Shown piece after piece: positions 1-11,548 of a DNA stretch of 64,000 nt. Location of the stretch: assembly GCA_903813345.2 (NCBI GenBank), contig CAIIXF020000006.1, positions 30,112,024-30,176,023 of the forward strand, in the 5' to 3' direction. Every line of letters starts with the position of its first letter. The first letter of the stretch is position 1. Made by a program: the position numbers and the translations under genes. This DNA is from Owenia fusiformis. Taxonomy: Eukaryota; Annelida; Polychaeta; Sabellida; Oweniidae. The notes under the pieces are model-generated. The model was given only the letters and a program-made list of their open reading frames with translations. It did not search any database and was not told the DNA's origin.

Positions 1-654
1 ATGTTAAATTTGGTATTACTTCTATATATGGGCAAGACCATGTGGTAAAATCATTTTCTTATGTGTTACTTTCCCCAGCTTTAATCCACTTGAAAATATG
101 CTGTGTTACTTTTTATAGCATTTAATTGTACTATACTGGGGGAGATGCTTCGCCGAATGAGGTTACTTCATCTTGGGGCTATTTCAACAATGTGGTTATT
201 TCAACATTGGCTTATAACTCCAATTATTTACACAGTCCTCCATGTTTGTTTTATAAAAATTTTAAAAAGAAATCGAAATCTCCAATGGGCAAGATCATAA
301 TCCAAGATAGTCGGCCCTGGAAATTTGAATTATCGGCCTTGGTCGAAATAAGCCCATATGGCAAAGTTTGACGCCTCTCCCCTACCTGAATTGAAGTGTT
401 ATAATGTTTATTTTTGCGAAGTAATAAAATGCTTCTTCAAATTGATAATTTTATACATAGAATTTCAATGCGATAGTACTGACAGACTGACTTAGTTATA
501 GATGGTCAGTATGACCGATACAGACTACAGTATTGATTATGATGTCATTCTTTTTGTTCGATCTGTTCCTTAAGATCTTATTTGGTTTATTTCAAAATAA
601 CATTTAAATCAACCAGTTCAAGAACCGCCTCGATGCACATTGGTATCACCATCC
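1..654. other. Left-edge non-coding stretch
   Basis: No convincing exon, RNA gene or repeat structure is visible here. It probably lies in the intron that follows the minus-strand exon ending at 1244. Short open frames in this stretch have no splice context and look random. Confidence 0.4.
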
Positions 655-1078
655 TTTAAGGACAGGGTGCATGTTGGGAGATTTTCTGCATTCCTCAATT
701 GAGTCACATGTTATTTTTCAAACATGAATAACTCCTTCCCCACATTGTCTACATCTTCCAAGTTTGCACAAAGAGTGCACTTCTGTGCCTAGAAAAGCCT
801 TGTGAGAAGGTTTGTTTTGTAAAATGTATAGAAAATGAGAAAATTCAGAGAAAAAAATTTCTGAAAATTTTCTGATTTTTTTCACTGAATTTTCTTGTTT
901 TTTATACACTTTATCAAAACATTCTTCTCACAAGTCCTTTCTAGGCACATAAGTGCACTCTTTGTGCAAAACTGGAAGATATAGACAATGAAGGGAAGGA
1001 GTGATTCTTGTTTGAAAAATAACATGTGACTCAATTGAGGAATACAGAAAATATCCCATCATGCACCCTGACCTTAAA
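655..1078. mobile_element. Foldback MITE-like element, ~424 bp
   Basis: The ends are long inverted repeats of roughly 100 bp. The left arm (655 to about 790) reads TTTAAGGACAGGGTGCATG and includes CTCAATTGAGTCACATG. The right arm (about 940 to 1078) is its reverse complement with a few mismatches. A second inner pair (AGTGCACTTCTGTGCCTAG against CTAGGCACATAAGTGCACT) continues the stem. No transposase is present. The superfamily is unclear because no target duplication stands out. Confidence 0.8.
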
Positions 1079-1243
1079 ATTCAACTACGAAATTGCTGGT
1101 GTACAAGTAGCCCCCAAGCTACGTTAGTTTCAAAAAGTATCAGAACTGTCATACAGGCAATGTCTGCCTAGGACGGAAAATTACTTATAAACTTATAAAT
1201 TAGCCTACACTGTTGCAAATTAGAAATTCATGTCGCTACTTAC

Positions 1244-1471
1244 AGGATCAAAAGCGGGAGATGAAACATTATCTGTGCCAATATATGTGTCCCACAATTG
1301 TTCGCCACCAAAGTTAGAACCACTGGATTGCCCATTTGTGAGAATATCTCCATCTTTTTCCCACAAATGTGAGCTATTTGGCGGAATTTTATTTTCTTGA
1401 TTTTTTTCAGAAAATCGATGGGCAAAGAGATGATCCTTTAGCGATTCTATAATATCCTGGGTAGAATACAT
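1244..1471 (-). CDS. First coding exon of an unrecognised gene (partial, runs off left edge)
   Basis: The exon encodes 76 residues from an ATG at 1471 and stops at a consensus donor, GATCCT|GTAAGT. The sequence just upstream (CTTTTAG|GATG) looks like a 3' splice site, so a non-coding exon may precede it. The peptide begins MYSTQDIIESLKDHLF and is polar, rich in Asn, Ser and acidic residues, with no membrane segment or signal peptide. I do not recognise the family. Remaining exons would lie left of position 1; none is seen in 1-1243. The evidence is the open frame, a strong donor and a promoter-like region immediately upstream. An accidental open frame is possible. Confidence 0.5.
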
Positions 1472-1549
1472 CCTAAAAGTTAATATATTTTATAGCATCA
1501 ATACATATTGCTTTTATTTTTGTAAATATCCAGCCATAGTTTTTTACGA

Positions 1550-1916
1550 TGGTGGCGAAATAAGCGAAAGTTTAGTCGAAAAACTGTTACGGCCATTTGT
1601 TTACAACAATGGCGGATCTTCTGGACACCCCAAATTAATTTTCATCGATATACTTATTTGCAGTATGTTATTCTTACGATGGACAAAATTGTATTTAATA
1701 TAAAACATATTGAAATATCATATTTAACTTCATAAAAATATCTCGTTCAACATTTTTATATTATATGTTTTAAAGTTCCCTACGAAAAAAATATCTGGTG
1801 ATATTCACTTCCTTTGCTGAGTTGTAAATTTTACAGTTTGCAGGGTTGTTTTGCTTTCAAAGCATCCATCCTAAAAGTGTCGCTATTCTAACTTGTCAAG
1901 ATCCGGACCTGGTAAG
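1550..1916 (+). promoter_or_regulatory. Putative bidirectional promoter and non-coding first exon of ABHD14
   Basis: Between the minus-strand ATG at 1471 and the plus-strand gene there is an ACAATGGCGGATC motif (about 1606), which matches the YY1 site often found at transcription starts. Further right is a strong donor, GGTAAG|GTAAGT, with the exon ending at 1916. An acceptor TTTCAG lies at 3988, 71 bases before the ABHD14 start codon. The simplest reading is a non-coding exon ending at 1916 spliced to 3989. This is inference from motifs only. Confidence 0.35.
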
Positions 1917-2081
1917 GTAAGTGTTTATTCGTTCCAAGAGGCTACTCTTGAAATGATTGCCAGCTCGAGGTATTTGAATGAACAGCCTACTCAGAGAGCA
2001 GGAGATTGTTGTGTTGGGAACTCACTACTGTACTCAGAGTCCTGTGGGCGGGGGGGGGTCTTTTCAGGACAATTCTATCTA

Positions 2082-2190
2082 AGTCACAGGTGTTCTCTGG
2101 GTAAAGTGTGAAATCCCCTGCAAATACATAATGATGCAGATATTTTCAGGGGATTTCGCACTCTTGTTACCCAGAGAACACCTGTGATCT
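2082..2190. repeat. Perfect-looking hairpin (short foldback)
   Basis: The left arm (2082-2120, containing ACAGGTGTTCTCTGGGTAA) and the right arm (2147-2190, its reverse complement with small gaps) flank a ~26-base loop. It is probably a small MITE remnant; it has no coding capacity. A run of nine or more Gs lies just upstream at about 2050. Confidence 0.75.
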
Positions 2191-2232
2191 GAGCTGCCAG
2201 AAGATGACAGCTTCTGCTTAGAAAATATGTAA

Positions 2233-2305
2233 GTCTTTATAGCTCAGTCGGTAGAGCATCAGACTTTGGATCCAAGGGTCCTAGGTTCGATTCCCACAAG
2301 GGTAT
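2233..2305 (+). pseudogene. tRNA-Lys-like sequence, probably a SINE head
   Basis: A near-perfect A box (TAGCTCAGTCGGTAGAGC) and B box (GGTTCGATTCC) are spaced as in a tRNA, and the D stem GCTC/GAGC is intact. The overall sequence resembles tRNA-Lys. However, the anticodon stem, the T stem and the acceptor stem each contain mismatches, and the loop would read TTG rather than TTT. It is therefore best read as a tRNA-derived SINE head or a dead tRNA copy, not a functional tRNA. A more decayed relative is at 33074-33150. Confidence 0.7.
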
Positions 2306-3161
2306 TGAATTTAGCATACTTTCTTTCAATTTCTTTATCTGGCTTGTTACATCTGGCTTTTCTGTATTTTGAAGTTTGTTTCTTGCAGTGTTAAGAATCG
2401 GTAGAGGTAAGAAATATGTGCATGACTAGCGACAATAGATTTCGAAATGAAATAATAATAAATAAGTTCCCCTGTGTTATCTACTGACCTACATGTATCC
2501 ACATCGTTGATGTATGTATTTATAGAGACGAAGGCCACAGAAACTTTTATAAGCAGATAAAAGCTTCTTCCTGGAAAAATAGATCTGTCACTTTTGACTT
2601 ATTCCACTGAATGCTGTATGTTATATTGTCATTTTCTTGTGCTGCTTGGTATGTTGAAGTAGCAACTTAAGAAATCTGCATGAATTTGGAGAACTGCATC
2701 TTCAGAGAAAATATTTCAACTTACTCGTTGTGATGTACCTCTGATCTCAGGGCTCCAGAATCCCAAATATTTCCTTCTAGCCAAATTTATTGTTTCATAT
2801 TATTATTTTTATAGAAGCTAGGAGTATTGAATTCTGGAGTTCTGTGTTCAGAGGATGGAAATGGATGTCAATTGTCATATTAGAGAACTATCAATATATG
2901 TTCACTCAAAGAAAATACAATCCATTTAACATATAATGTGAACTATTTGCTAGTTTTCCTTTATATTCCCCTAGATAAGTTGCATACCTTATTAAGGCTT
3001 ACATGTTGAATTAAACGCTCATGCCCTGCTACGTGCTACCCCATTTTGTTCTTTACTCACTTTGTACCTTCTTGATAGATATGCATGTACTGTGCAAGAC
3101 CAAGTGGATTCATAAGTGTCTTCTTCTGTTAACTCCCACCCATTGTGGAAACCATAATGAG

Positions 3162-3613
3162 TAGAGGTGTCATGGGTCAGATATTCTTCGGGTCGAGTCG
3201 TGCAGAAAAAAGGTGTGCAGTTCGGGTAATTTTGGGTTGGGTCAGAAGAAAACAGAAAAATGAGTTTAATACAAGCAACTGAAACAACTGGGTGAATACA
3301 CAGCACATAATAAGACATTTAAGCCTGACTTACTGCATATTATGCTTTGAAAAGTGATAGAAACTAATAGCATTACATAAATCATTAGAGAAGAACCAAA
3401 AATTATTTTCTGTTCGCAATTTATACATATACAAGAAATAGGCCAGCTAGAAGTTTTTATATTTTTTTGCTGGGAATATAAAGCATTTTACGATAATTTA
3501 AGATATGACTGAGTGTTCTGACCTGACCTGGTATTGGTAAGTAGTTGTTCATGACCCAACCCGAGCCTTCCGACGCAAGATTGGGTTGACTTCGGGCCGG
3601 TGTGACACCTCTA
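3162..3613. mobile_element. hAT-type MITE, 452 bp
   Basis: The ends are TAGAGGTGTCA and TGACACCTCTA, and the arms are G/C-rich with GGGTTGGGTC-like stretches that pair internally. The flanking 8-bp repeats are ATAATGAG (3154-3161) and ATGATGAG (3614-3621), identical at seven of eight positions. That is the target-duplication length expected of hAT transposition. No transposase frame is present. The better-preserved relative at 55099-55455 shares the same termini. Confidence 0.85.
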
Positions 3614-4059
3614 ATGATGAGACACAATGCATGCACAGAGAACAAGCAAGAGTGGTTGAAACAAGATTTCAAATTAATGAGGCAACCATGCAGCACTGCT
3701 TTGCAACCATATCCATATGGAGCATCTCTCTGCCTCTGTTCCAATTTCTGTACTTGCTCTTTTCCTCTTGAACTCTGTTAATCCAAGATTTCACCTTTTT
3801 ATGAAATATTTCTGATATTGTTTATCACTATTCTACTTGGTCTAAAAACCTGGGGAATCAAGCAGTACAGATTATATTATATTTTTCTTATGTCTTAACC
3901 ATACCTTTTTACTTTGCGATGCTTCGTCCAGCATGTTTGCTTTATGAATTTATTTAGAACAAGCAGTAAAGAGCTTTTTTCATTTCAGAGCTTTTGTATC
4001 ATATTAATACGCACGCAAACAACACATTGATGTGAGCAACAGTGATGTCATTGTAGTCA

Positions 4060-7000
4060 ATGGCAATGGGAATACAATGGAATAAACCACTTGTTCTTGG
4101 AACAAGTCTTGTTGGACTCCTGTTCTTTACATACGTATCATACTCCCTTCTTACTAGGAGATCTGAGCCTACCCATCAGCTGAAAATGTTCAAAACTTGG
4201 AAGCGCCGCGAAACAAGGTCCCTTCCGGAGGATATTGAAGCGAAATCAGAAAAAGTTGATGTGAAAGTAAAGGAGCGAACATTCACATATCAATCTCAGG
4301 TAGGTAGATACTCATAGCAAGTTTACATCACAATGTATAAACATTTATGAAGTATTAGGAAGATATCTCTGATCTGAATGGCTCTCTGTCAATCAGAGAG
4401 CACTTACCTTTAAAGCATGTTAATGGTGAATCAAATGTTTGTCTATTTGTTTGTTTTTTTGTTTGTTTATTCATTTTTTTCTGGCAACATATGACCATCA
4501 GCAATATCAATTTAAATAAGTCGTTTTATTGTTGAAGTTCAACTGATATACACTGTCCTCGGTGTCTTGTATATGCTGTAGTACGAGGGGTGATCCAAAA
4601 GTCTTGGACGCCCTGCTCTAACTTTGCTATTTTCTAATATAATTACATGAAACTTTCAGATAATAAAGATCAACATCTTAACAACTTTGTGTATAAGTTT
4701 TAAATAATATATTTTAGCTACTTTTCTAGATAGTTTTTAATAGCGGGTCCCTGCCACCCGGAACGGTATTTGAATATAGCAAATCACGTCACAACTGTTA
4801 TAATGTGGCAAATACTTTAGGTGCAGGTGCAGAACCTAACACCAGTCATGATATGAGAAATTTCTGATTTTCAATCTGAGTGTCATCTGCCATCATCATC
4901 TTCACATATCAAGACCTACTTTTCAACGAATTTTCCACGAATTTGAACACATTTTTCATACCGCTTTACCAATGAATGGAAGACATTTATGAAACCGCCA
5001 TTGCTTATGTGATACAAATGCTGCTGGAGTGCCACTCTAAACCTCATCCAATGAGCAAAAAACATTTTCTTTCAACCTTTCTTCTTTCAACTTTGAGAAA
5101 AGGAGGACAATCACACAGAGCCATAAGACTGTATTGTGCATATGGTAGCTGCTCAAGGTCAATAATAGTGAGAATATATCGTAGTATACTTTGTTCCACT
5201 TTGATTTCTTTCATGTTCTCCATTTCAGCAGTCATCTTTGAGCAAAAGTGATACCAGAATGAGGGTTCCTTGACTGATGTCATTTTCTTAGAATTAAACA
5301 TATACAACCATTGTCAAATATGACATGATAATTAAAGCACACTTAATTGATTGCCTGATAACAAAGAAAGTAAACTAACATGGTTTAACATTCAAAATTC
5401 AAAGAAAGATAGTGGTCAAGACTTGCGAAACAAGTGAAATGGCGGTAACATTTAAGGCTGAAAGTTGTCATGTGCGAATACCGTTCCGGGTGGCAGGGTC
5501 CCTATCTTAAAAACTACCTAGAAAACTATATCAAATAAATAATTTCTCCATGAAATTAACACACAAAGTAGTTAGGTTGTTGGTCTTTATTATTGGAAAG
5601 TTTAAAGTAATTTTATCAAAAACCAACAAAATTAGAGCAGGGCGTCCAAGACTTTTGGATCACCCCTCGTATGACTATATTCAAAGAAATTCTTTTATGA
5701 AAAAAATATTCCTATTATAAGACTAAAACCACAATGTAATTATATTTAGGAGGTGAAGTTACACTATTTAGAGGCCAGCCCAGCAAGTGAGCCCAAGCTC
5801 CATATTCTCCTGCTCCATGGAGCTGCCTTCTCCTCCAAGAATTGGGAGGAAATCAAAACTTTACATCTGATTGCTGCAATGGGCCACCTTGCCATTGCTA
5901 TAGATCTACCAGGTTAGTTACTTCTCTCACCCTTCTTAACTCATTGACCAAACTCTGTTGGTAAGGAATGAAATGAAAAGGAATGCAGAGTAGAGTGGGA
6001 GTTCCTAGATTCTAACTCTCTCTCTCTCACTATCCTTTATGTTTGCAATTACATAGTGTATCATATGCATAATAACGATCATACAGGGTGACACACAATT
6101 TTGATTTTTGTGTTGATAGAGTATTTAATTGAAAAAACATTGGTTTGCTTATATGTTATTTTTATATTGAGAGTGTTTCATCAAGATATGCTCTCACATG
6201 AAATCATCCAAAAATGTTCAAATATACAGTTGGGATTCCTATCTTAGTCTTTATTTGAGTCATTTCTGGATTGCTTTCACACATATTTTCAATCATAGGC
6301 CAGGCCTATAGCATATCTAGACAGATTTCCTAACTTACATTTTTGAGTGGTTTGGAGTCAGAGCATGCATCCACAGAAAACAAGATATATCAAAATTTCT
6401 TCATAATTGAGAAAGTTTTCTTAAACTAGAGGGTGTAAAGATATTTCATGTCAACCTGTTTATAATGTATCAATAAAGAAAAGGAAGAAAACAACTATTT
6501 TTTACAGAGCTTGTACAATTGTGGTCAAGCCAATAATGTGTAAACTTAGGCTTGTTTTTCCATGTTACTTGTATGAAAGATTGTACATTACCTATGCCTA
6601 TGGAAATAAAATAACCTTAAAAAAAATCGTGGTTTGTTCAAATTTTTAATACTAATGTCTGGTATAATGCATGGCCAGAGAAAAATTTGGAAGATCTTGT
6701 AAATTTCTTGTAAATTTTTTTGCAGGTGCCAGTAAAAGCAAAACTAAAGGAATCAAAATATCTGATCGGGCAGATTTCTTGGACACAGTCATCAAACAAC
6801 TGGACATTAAAAAGCCAATCATTGTGAGTCCTTCCATGAGTGGAGGTTACAGCTTGCCATTCATAATGGGTAGCAACTCAGAGACATGTACAGATCGAGC
6901 CCTTGGATTCATACCTGTAGCCCCCGTAGGAACAGATAACTATAAACCTGTTCAGTACAACAGATGCCAAGTAAGTATGAATAATTCAAGACTATGATTT

Positions 7001-7989
7001 TTGATGGATATGGTTTTTATTCACCCATGGTTATTACATGTACATTAGAAATAATAGAAAACGCGATTTGATATATCCGGTATCCAAAAGTGGACAAAAC
7101 ATATCAGAAATTGTTTACTTAACTCTCCACTCTGTAAGTGATAGTAATATTGTTAGATTTGAAAGAAAGAGACTTTTATAGATAAAATCTATTAAAATCA
7201 ATATTTTAATCAATTTTTTGTAAAAAAATGTTCTTGCTCATGCTAAACGTCAATTATTGGTCATTTCATATTTAGCAGTATTTGTGATATTATCATGTCT
7301 GAGTTTTTATATGACAATGCATAAGCATAAGCATAAAACATCATCGATTGAAATATAAAACTTGCAAATTTTAAGATTATAATAACTTGTACTGCAATGA
7401 TCCTGTGCTAATTTGAATTTCTTGCTGTTATTGAAATACTAGAATAGTAGTTGGATTTGCTGGGATTGGTGGATTTCAACTGATCCATCAAAAAATTAAT
7501 TAAAAATTAAAAACTACACATCTCATGCTAAGTTTGAAACAACACCTTTGAGGAATGATAATCATTCCAGAGAGTCCAGGACTTAAATCCTTAAATGTAC
7601 TAATTAGGACCGAAATTCAGTTTTTGATGCATGTTGTATGCATTTTTGCTATTACTGAAATAATATTTTATAGTTGCCATAGTTACAATCCCTAGTTTTC
7701 CAATGATTTTGTTTCAATATTGATTTCATTAATGTCAAACAAAATCTGTGTTCTTAGCAATAGGCTAATTGTATTTAATAATTTTCAGTTGCCAACTATG
7801 ATTGTATATGGAGACCAAGATTCTGGATTAGGACTCACTTCACTTGGAAACCTACGCAATCTGCCAAACAGTGAGATATTCCCCATAAAAGGAGGTAGTC
7901 ACCCATGCTACCTGGATGAGCCGGAATACTGGAACAAATTGGTGTACAATTTTCTACTGGAGATTGAAAGTGATCAAAATTCCAAATAG
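4060..7989 (+). CDS. ABHD14: ABHD14-type alpha/beta hydrolase
   Basis: Four coding exons join in phase: 4060-4299, 5750-5912, 6726-6970 and 7789-7989, giving 282 aa with a stop at 7987-7989. Residues 10-32 form one hydrophobic segment near the N-terminus, as in membrane-anchored ABHD14A, whereas ABHD14B is soluble. The fold is marked by LLLHGAAF (about 100-107, oxyanion side), IDLPG (131-135), the family's SPSMSG nucleophile elbow (Ser171 as likely nucleophile), YGDQD (Asp225/Asp227) and GGSHPCY (His254), so the Ser-Asp-His triad is complete. All splice sites are GT-AG. The start was chosen because it gives the membrane segment and follows an acceptor at 3988. The substrate cannot be deduced; the ABHD14B paralogue is reported to act on acetylated lysine, and that function should not be transferred without testing. 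Confidence 0.93.
4584..5669 (-). mobile_element. Internally deleted mariner element with transposase relic
   Basis: The terminal inverted repeats start CGAGGGGTGATCCAAAAGTC and are flanked by TA (4582-4583 and 5670-5671), the mariner target duplication. The arms extend inward for about 190 bp and include a GGACCCTGCCACCCGGAACG-like block present in both orientations. Between them, on the minus strand from about 5300 to 4925, is a frameshifted relic of a mariner transposase C-terminus: a degraded PYSPDLAPCD-type motif (seen as AQYSLMALCD) followed by the KRYEKC...FVEK tail. It sits in ABHD14 intron 1 and cannot encode an active transposase. Confidence 0.88.
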
Positions 7990-9955
7990 GGGACTGAAAA
8001 AAAAAAATTAGGATTTTCCACTTAAAACTTTCTGCTATGGTATTTATATTTGGAAAAGTATTTGTAATTTTAAATGTCATGCAAGAAGATGAAATCTTAC
8101 CAATTATTTTTGAATACGAAACTAGATCTAGAATATGGATTAAGATTTTAAGCAATAATAGATGGCAGTGAGAAGGATGGGTTAAACATTTGCTCTAACT
8201 GTATCAAGAATTGATATCAGTGATTTTAAATGAACTTTATATTTTTTTAATTTCATGTACTTATTCACCCATCTACTGTAAAACATGTTCATTTTAATCA
8301 TATTTTCGATAAATTAAGCCAATGTCTGATTCTAATTTTACCATTGCGATCAATGGACAAAAAATACTGAAACTGTGATTTTGTTCTCATGCAGAACACT
8401 GAATTTGTGAAAACCATGCATGCATTGAATGTGCTTTACAGTATTTGGAATGAGTTCTATTAATTGGAGAGAAGTTACTCTGATAGCAGAACAAATAAGA
8501 AGAAAAAAAACAATGAACATTTCATGAACATTTTTGCTCAATTTTTTAAAATGTTTCTATTGTTTTATATTACCACTAAAATTGGCATCTGTAACTATTG
8601 TTACACTTTTCAGAATGATGACATTTTGTCAAGTATACGAATTGTGTATCTACTTTTGTTGGTAATATTATTATATGCTTTTGATACAGTCAGTTACTGT
8701 CTTTCAGAAAAAGTGAAGAATGTATCAAGAAGTGCAAATGTGATAAAGTCAGTGAATGCAAATGAGCAAAGTATTTTTTTATATGATTGTATATATTGGA
8801 ATTTTATTATAAAAGGGTGCCAATGATTATATATATAACTTGATGGGAATTGGGTTTATAATAATAAGCAATACTATAATGTAAATATTTCAACTTCTTT
8901 TTGCCTCTAAAAAGAGTTTGAAACCAGAGAATTTTTCATTTTTGCCAGTTTTTGGATATTTGCATCTAAAACACAATGTTTGATATTTGATTTCATAAGA
9001 ATAGTAAACATAGACCCATTACATACATTTTAACAAATAATTTGTGAAGATTGGATAAAAATTGCCAAAATTCTGTGACAGATCATTCTGTCGCTCTGGT
9101 TTCAAAATGGATTTTATTTGTGACAGATATATTCGTCATTCTGGGTATTCAAGAGGTTAAAGTACAGTGGTATGTCAAATACAGCTTTATACACAGCGCC
9201 AAGAATTGAGGGAATTTCTCTATTCATTTATATGGAGAAATAATTGAAGTGGTCTCTGTTCTTTGCAGAACACTAAAATGCAGTTGCATACTGGGAAAAA
9301 TTCTATATGGATTATAAATAAATGTGATATGGAATATCATAAAATTGTTTGATTTTCTAGATTACTCTCCATACCAAGATGTATCAAAGTATGATGTATC
9401 AATGAGTAAGAATCCTTTCTCAAACAGAAAATGGTCTTGGTTTTCTCAATAACATATTATATTTAAACTTGTAATTTTATTTCTGAGTGAATTTAATTTT
9501 ATGTCACCACCAGAATTTGTGACATATTGTTAGTCACCAACTTATTTGTGGATGGTTTTCGGTGGTTGATGTTCAGTGGTCTGTGTCAGTAACAAATGGC
9601 AGGTAGTGACATTTTGCATGTAAATGCCTTGTTTCAGAAATACCATACAGCTGTTGATGTGTTTAACAAGGAATAAAAGCTTGACATTTTCTATGTGAGA
9701 AATGCACTACAATAGGATGTAATTTACAATTAGGCAGTTTTGAGAATTAAGTGCACGTAAACATATTCCACATTAAGCTGCCAGTCTAGAGTGCTTAATC
9801 TATATTAGTGAAAATTGGCACATCCTTTTTTATTGTAGGATATCATTAGGCACTTTGCACCAGTTTTTTTCTTTCCTGGATAAAATATGCAATCCGGATT
9901 TTGACACTGTACTTGACATCTTAATTGCATCTTAATTACTCATTCGTTATTAAAG
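7990..9955. other. ABHD14 3' flank and intergenic DNA
   Basis: This AT-rich stretch probably includes the ABHD14 3' untranslated region, with AATAAA hexamers near 9306 and 9671 as candidate poly(A) signals. An open frame from 8464 to 8826 encodes a Lys- and Phe-rich low-complexity peptide without splice or homology support, and I do not call it a gene. Confidence 0.45.
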
Positions 9956-10105
9956 AATAAATAATGATAGGCCATTCAATATGGTCACGGTGAAATTCAG
10001 CACCAGTTGGACAGAATGTCGGACAAAGTGTCAACCAAAAGTGGGTGCATTTGTTCTGACAGAGTGTAGAATTTCATCATATTGCATGGCCTATCATTAT
10101 TTATC
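9956..10105. repeat. Palindromic MITE-like hairpin, ~150 bp
   Basis: The arms ATAAATAATGATAGGCCATT (left) and its reverse complement (right end, to about 10105) enclose a ~70-base centre containing AGCACCAGTTGGACAGAATG. No target duplication is clear. It is non-coding. Confidence 0.75.
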
Positions 10106-10124
10106 CTATGCCAAGAAGAGTTTT

Positions 10125-10452
10125 AGATAAGTTGGTAAGATATATCCTGTATCCTGATTTTGAGGTTTCCATATCCTGAACTTCCATATCTCCCGCTCCA
10201 GGGCATATCTTCCCGCTTCGAAAAAATTTTTGAAAAAATAAGAAAAAATTGAAAAAAAGAAAAAATGTGAAAAATGTGAAAAAAGAAAAAATTGAAAAAA
10301 GAAAAAAAAATTGAAAAAAAATTTGAAAAATTGAAAAAATTAGAAAATGTGAAAAAATTGAAAAAAGAAAAAATACGGTCCCTCAGGTAGATATGCATAT
10401 CTCCCTCTGGATAAACCCCATATCCAAAACCTCCCAGTACATAACCCTTATT
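10125..10452. repeat. Dispersed repeat with GAAAAATT core, ending CAGTACATAACCCTT
   Basis: A purine-rich core of degenerate GAAAAAATTG repeats (10220-10378) is flanked by blocks containing CCCGCTCC and CATATC. The right end CAGTACATAACCCTT recurs at about 18529-18543 and, inverted, at about 24828-24842. The three are therefore one family in different states of decay. A similar GAAAAATTT core appears at 48180-48320. Confidence 0.65.
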
Positions 10453-10545
10453 TATTCCGATTCAAACATGAAATAATGAAAACATTGTTCAAAGAATTGG
10501 GTATTGAGGTCAATGAAATAACCAACCTTGCTGTTATCTTTGCCA
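10453..10545 (+). repeat. Dispersed repeat, copy 1 (partner at 13846)
   Basis: About 95 bases starting TTATTCCGATTCAAACATGA are nearly identical to 13847-13945, with about a dozen differences. The function is unknown. The copies are in the same orientation, 3.4 kb apart, on either side of the 49-bp minisatellite. Confidence 0.75.
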
Positions 10546-10954
10546 TTCCCTGATGTGACATCTCAATATAACACAATACATGTACATAGATTCACTGAAG
10601 CAGATCGAATAAATGCACAGTCGTGCATGTATGGAGACTTCGAGAACTGCTATGCTGCATTCTGATTGGTTGAGAAAGTTTAGAGAATGGTCATGTTCGA
10701 ATGATAGATAATTAGCCAAATGAAATCATCCACATCTAGTGTTTTATTCAATTTTAAATGTTTATGAATATTTTGAGTGTAGCATGTCCAGAAATATGCT
10801 TTACTTGGTTCAATGTGAATCCAATTGACACAGCTGTGTTTTATGTTGCATAAATCTGGACATATATCAATGAGATGAATATCAGCTTGGAATTTATAAC
10901 AGAAGTTTTAATTCACATTTGAATATATTTGAAGGAAAATATCTCAATAGACTA

Positions 10955-11125
10955 GATGCAAGTAGATATAAACTTGATTTACTTCATTAAATATTCAAAA
11001 TTCAGTCAAAGTGATGTCATATTTGTAATTTAAAAAAGTAAAAGTACATCTAGAAATATGGTTTCGAAAATTGTTTATCAACTTTGAAAATTTAGTTTTT
11101 TGGGAAAATGTGACTTTTACATTTT
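10955..11125 (+). repeat. Dispersed repeat, copy 1 (partner at 50470)
   Basis: This stretch shares blocks such as AAAATTCAGTCAAA, GATGTCATATTTG, TATCAACTTTGAAAATT-like and AAAATGTGACTT in the same order with 50470-50620. It is a diverged interspersed repeat. The following open frame to 11306 is compositionally protein-like (acidic, ADIDAIIDRVET) but has no clear exon partners. Confidence 0.6.
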
Positions 11126-11548
11126 TTCACTATCCAGTCAAGTTCCGCAGGGAGACAGTCAGACAGAGGATGCTGACATTGATGCTATAATTGATAGAGT
11201 AGAAACTATTCACCAGTTACTTGCAATCTGTATACTGTATTCCAACACTGAAGTATCATTTTGGGAAAAATTGGATACCTGTGTTCATGAAATACAATAT
11301 TCATGAGATTCACAAATTGCCAACCTGAATCTGTGTGTTTCAATATTTACTTCTCAATACCTAATTTGTCAAGGTTTCCAATATAATTATACTCTTAAAG
11401 TGTATTGATGATAGTTAATAACTATTGATATTTATTAACATATCATTGGACCTCATTTTCAGTTCAATTGAAAACAATGTCTAAACATATATTTTCTCTA
11501 AAATAATGCTTGATCCCTGTCATAAGTCCATTTTTCAAAAAGGTGAGG

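Noticed and set aside
1606-1635. Plus-strand start ATGGCGGATC
   Set aside because: The frame closes after nine codons (MADLLDTPN). The sequence is better explained as a YY1-type promoter motif.
2233-2305. Functional tRNA gene
   Set aside because: Promoter boxes are good, but mismatches in the anticodon, T and acceptor stems argue against a folded functional tRNA.
5044-5307. 87-codon minus-strand frame as a host gene
   Set aside because: It lies inside mariner inverted repeats, and the translation continues, after a frameshift, into a mariner transposase tail; it is a relic.
6086-6480. Possible MITE starting ACAGGGTGACACACAATTTT
   Set aside because: The left end resembles Tc1/mariner termini, but no matching inverted right end could be found downstream.
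8464-8826. 120-codon open frame downstream of ABHD14
   Set aside because: It is low-complexity and Lys/Phe/Tyr/Ile-rich, as expected from AT-rich DNA, with no splice sites or recognisable domain. It most likely lies in the ABHD14 3' flank.
11100-11306. Open frame with acidic protein-like segment ADIDAIIDRVET
   Set aside because: An acceptor-like TATCCAG precedes it, but no partner exon was found and its first half lies in a dispersed repeat shared with 50470-50620. It could be a decayed exon; not supported enough.
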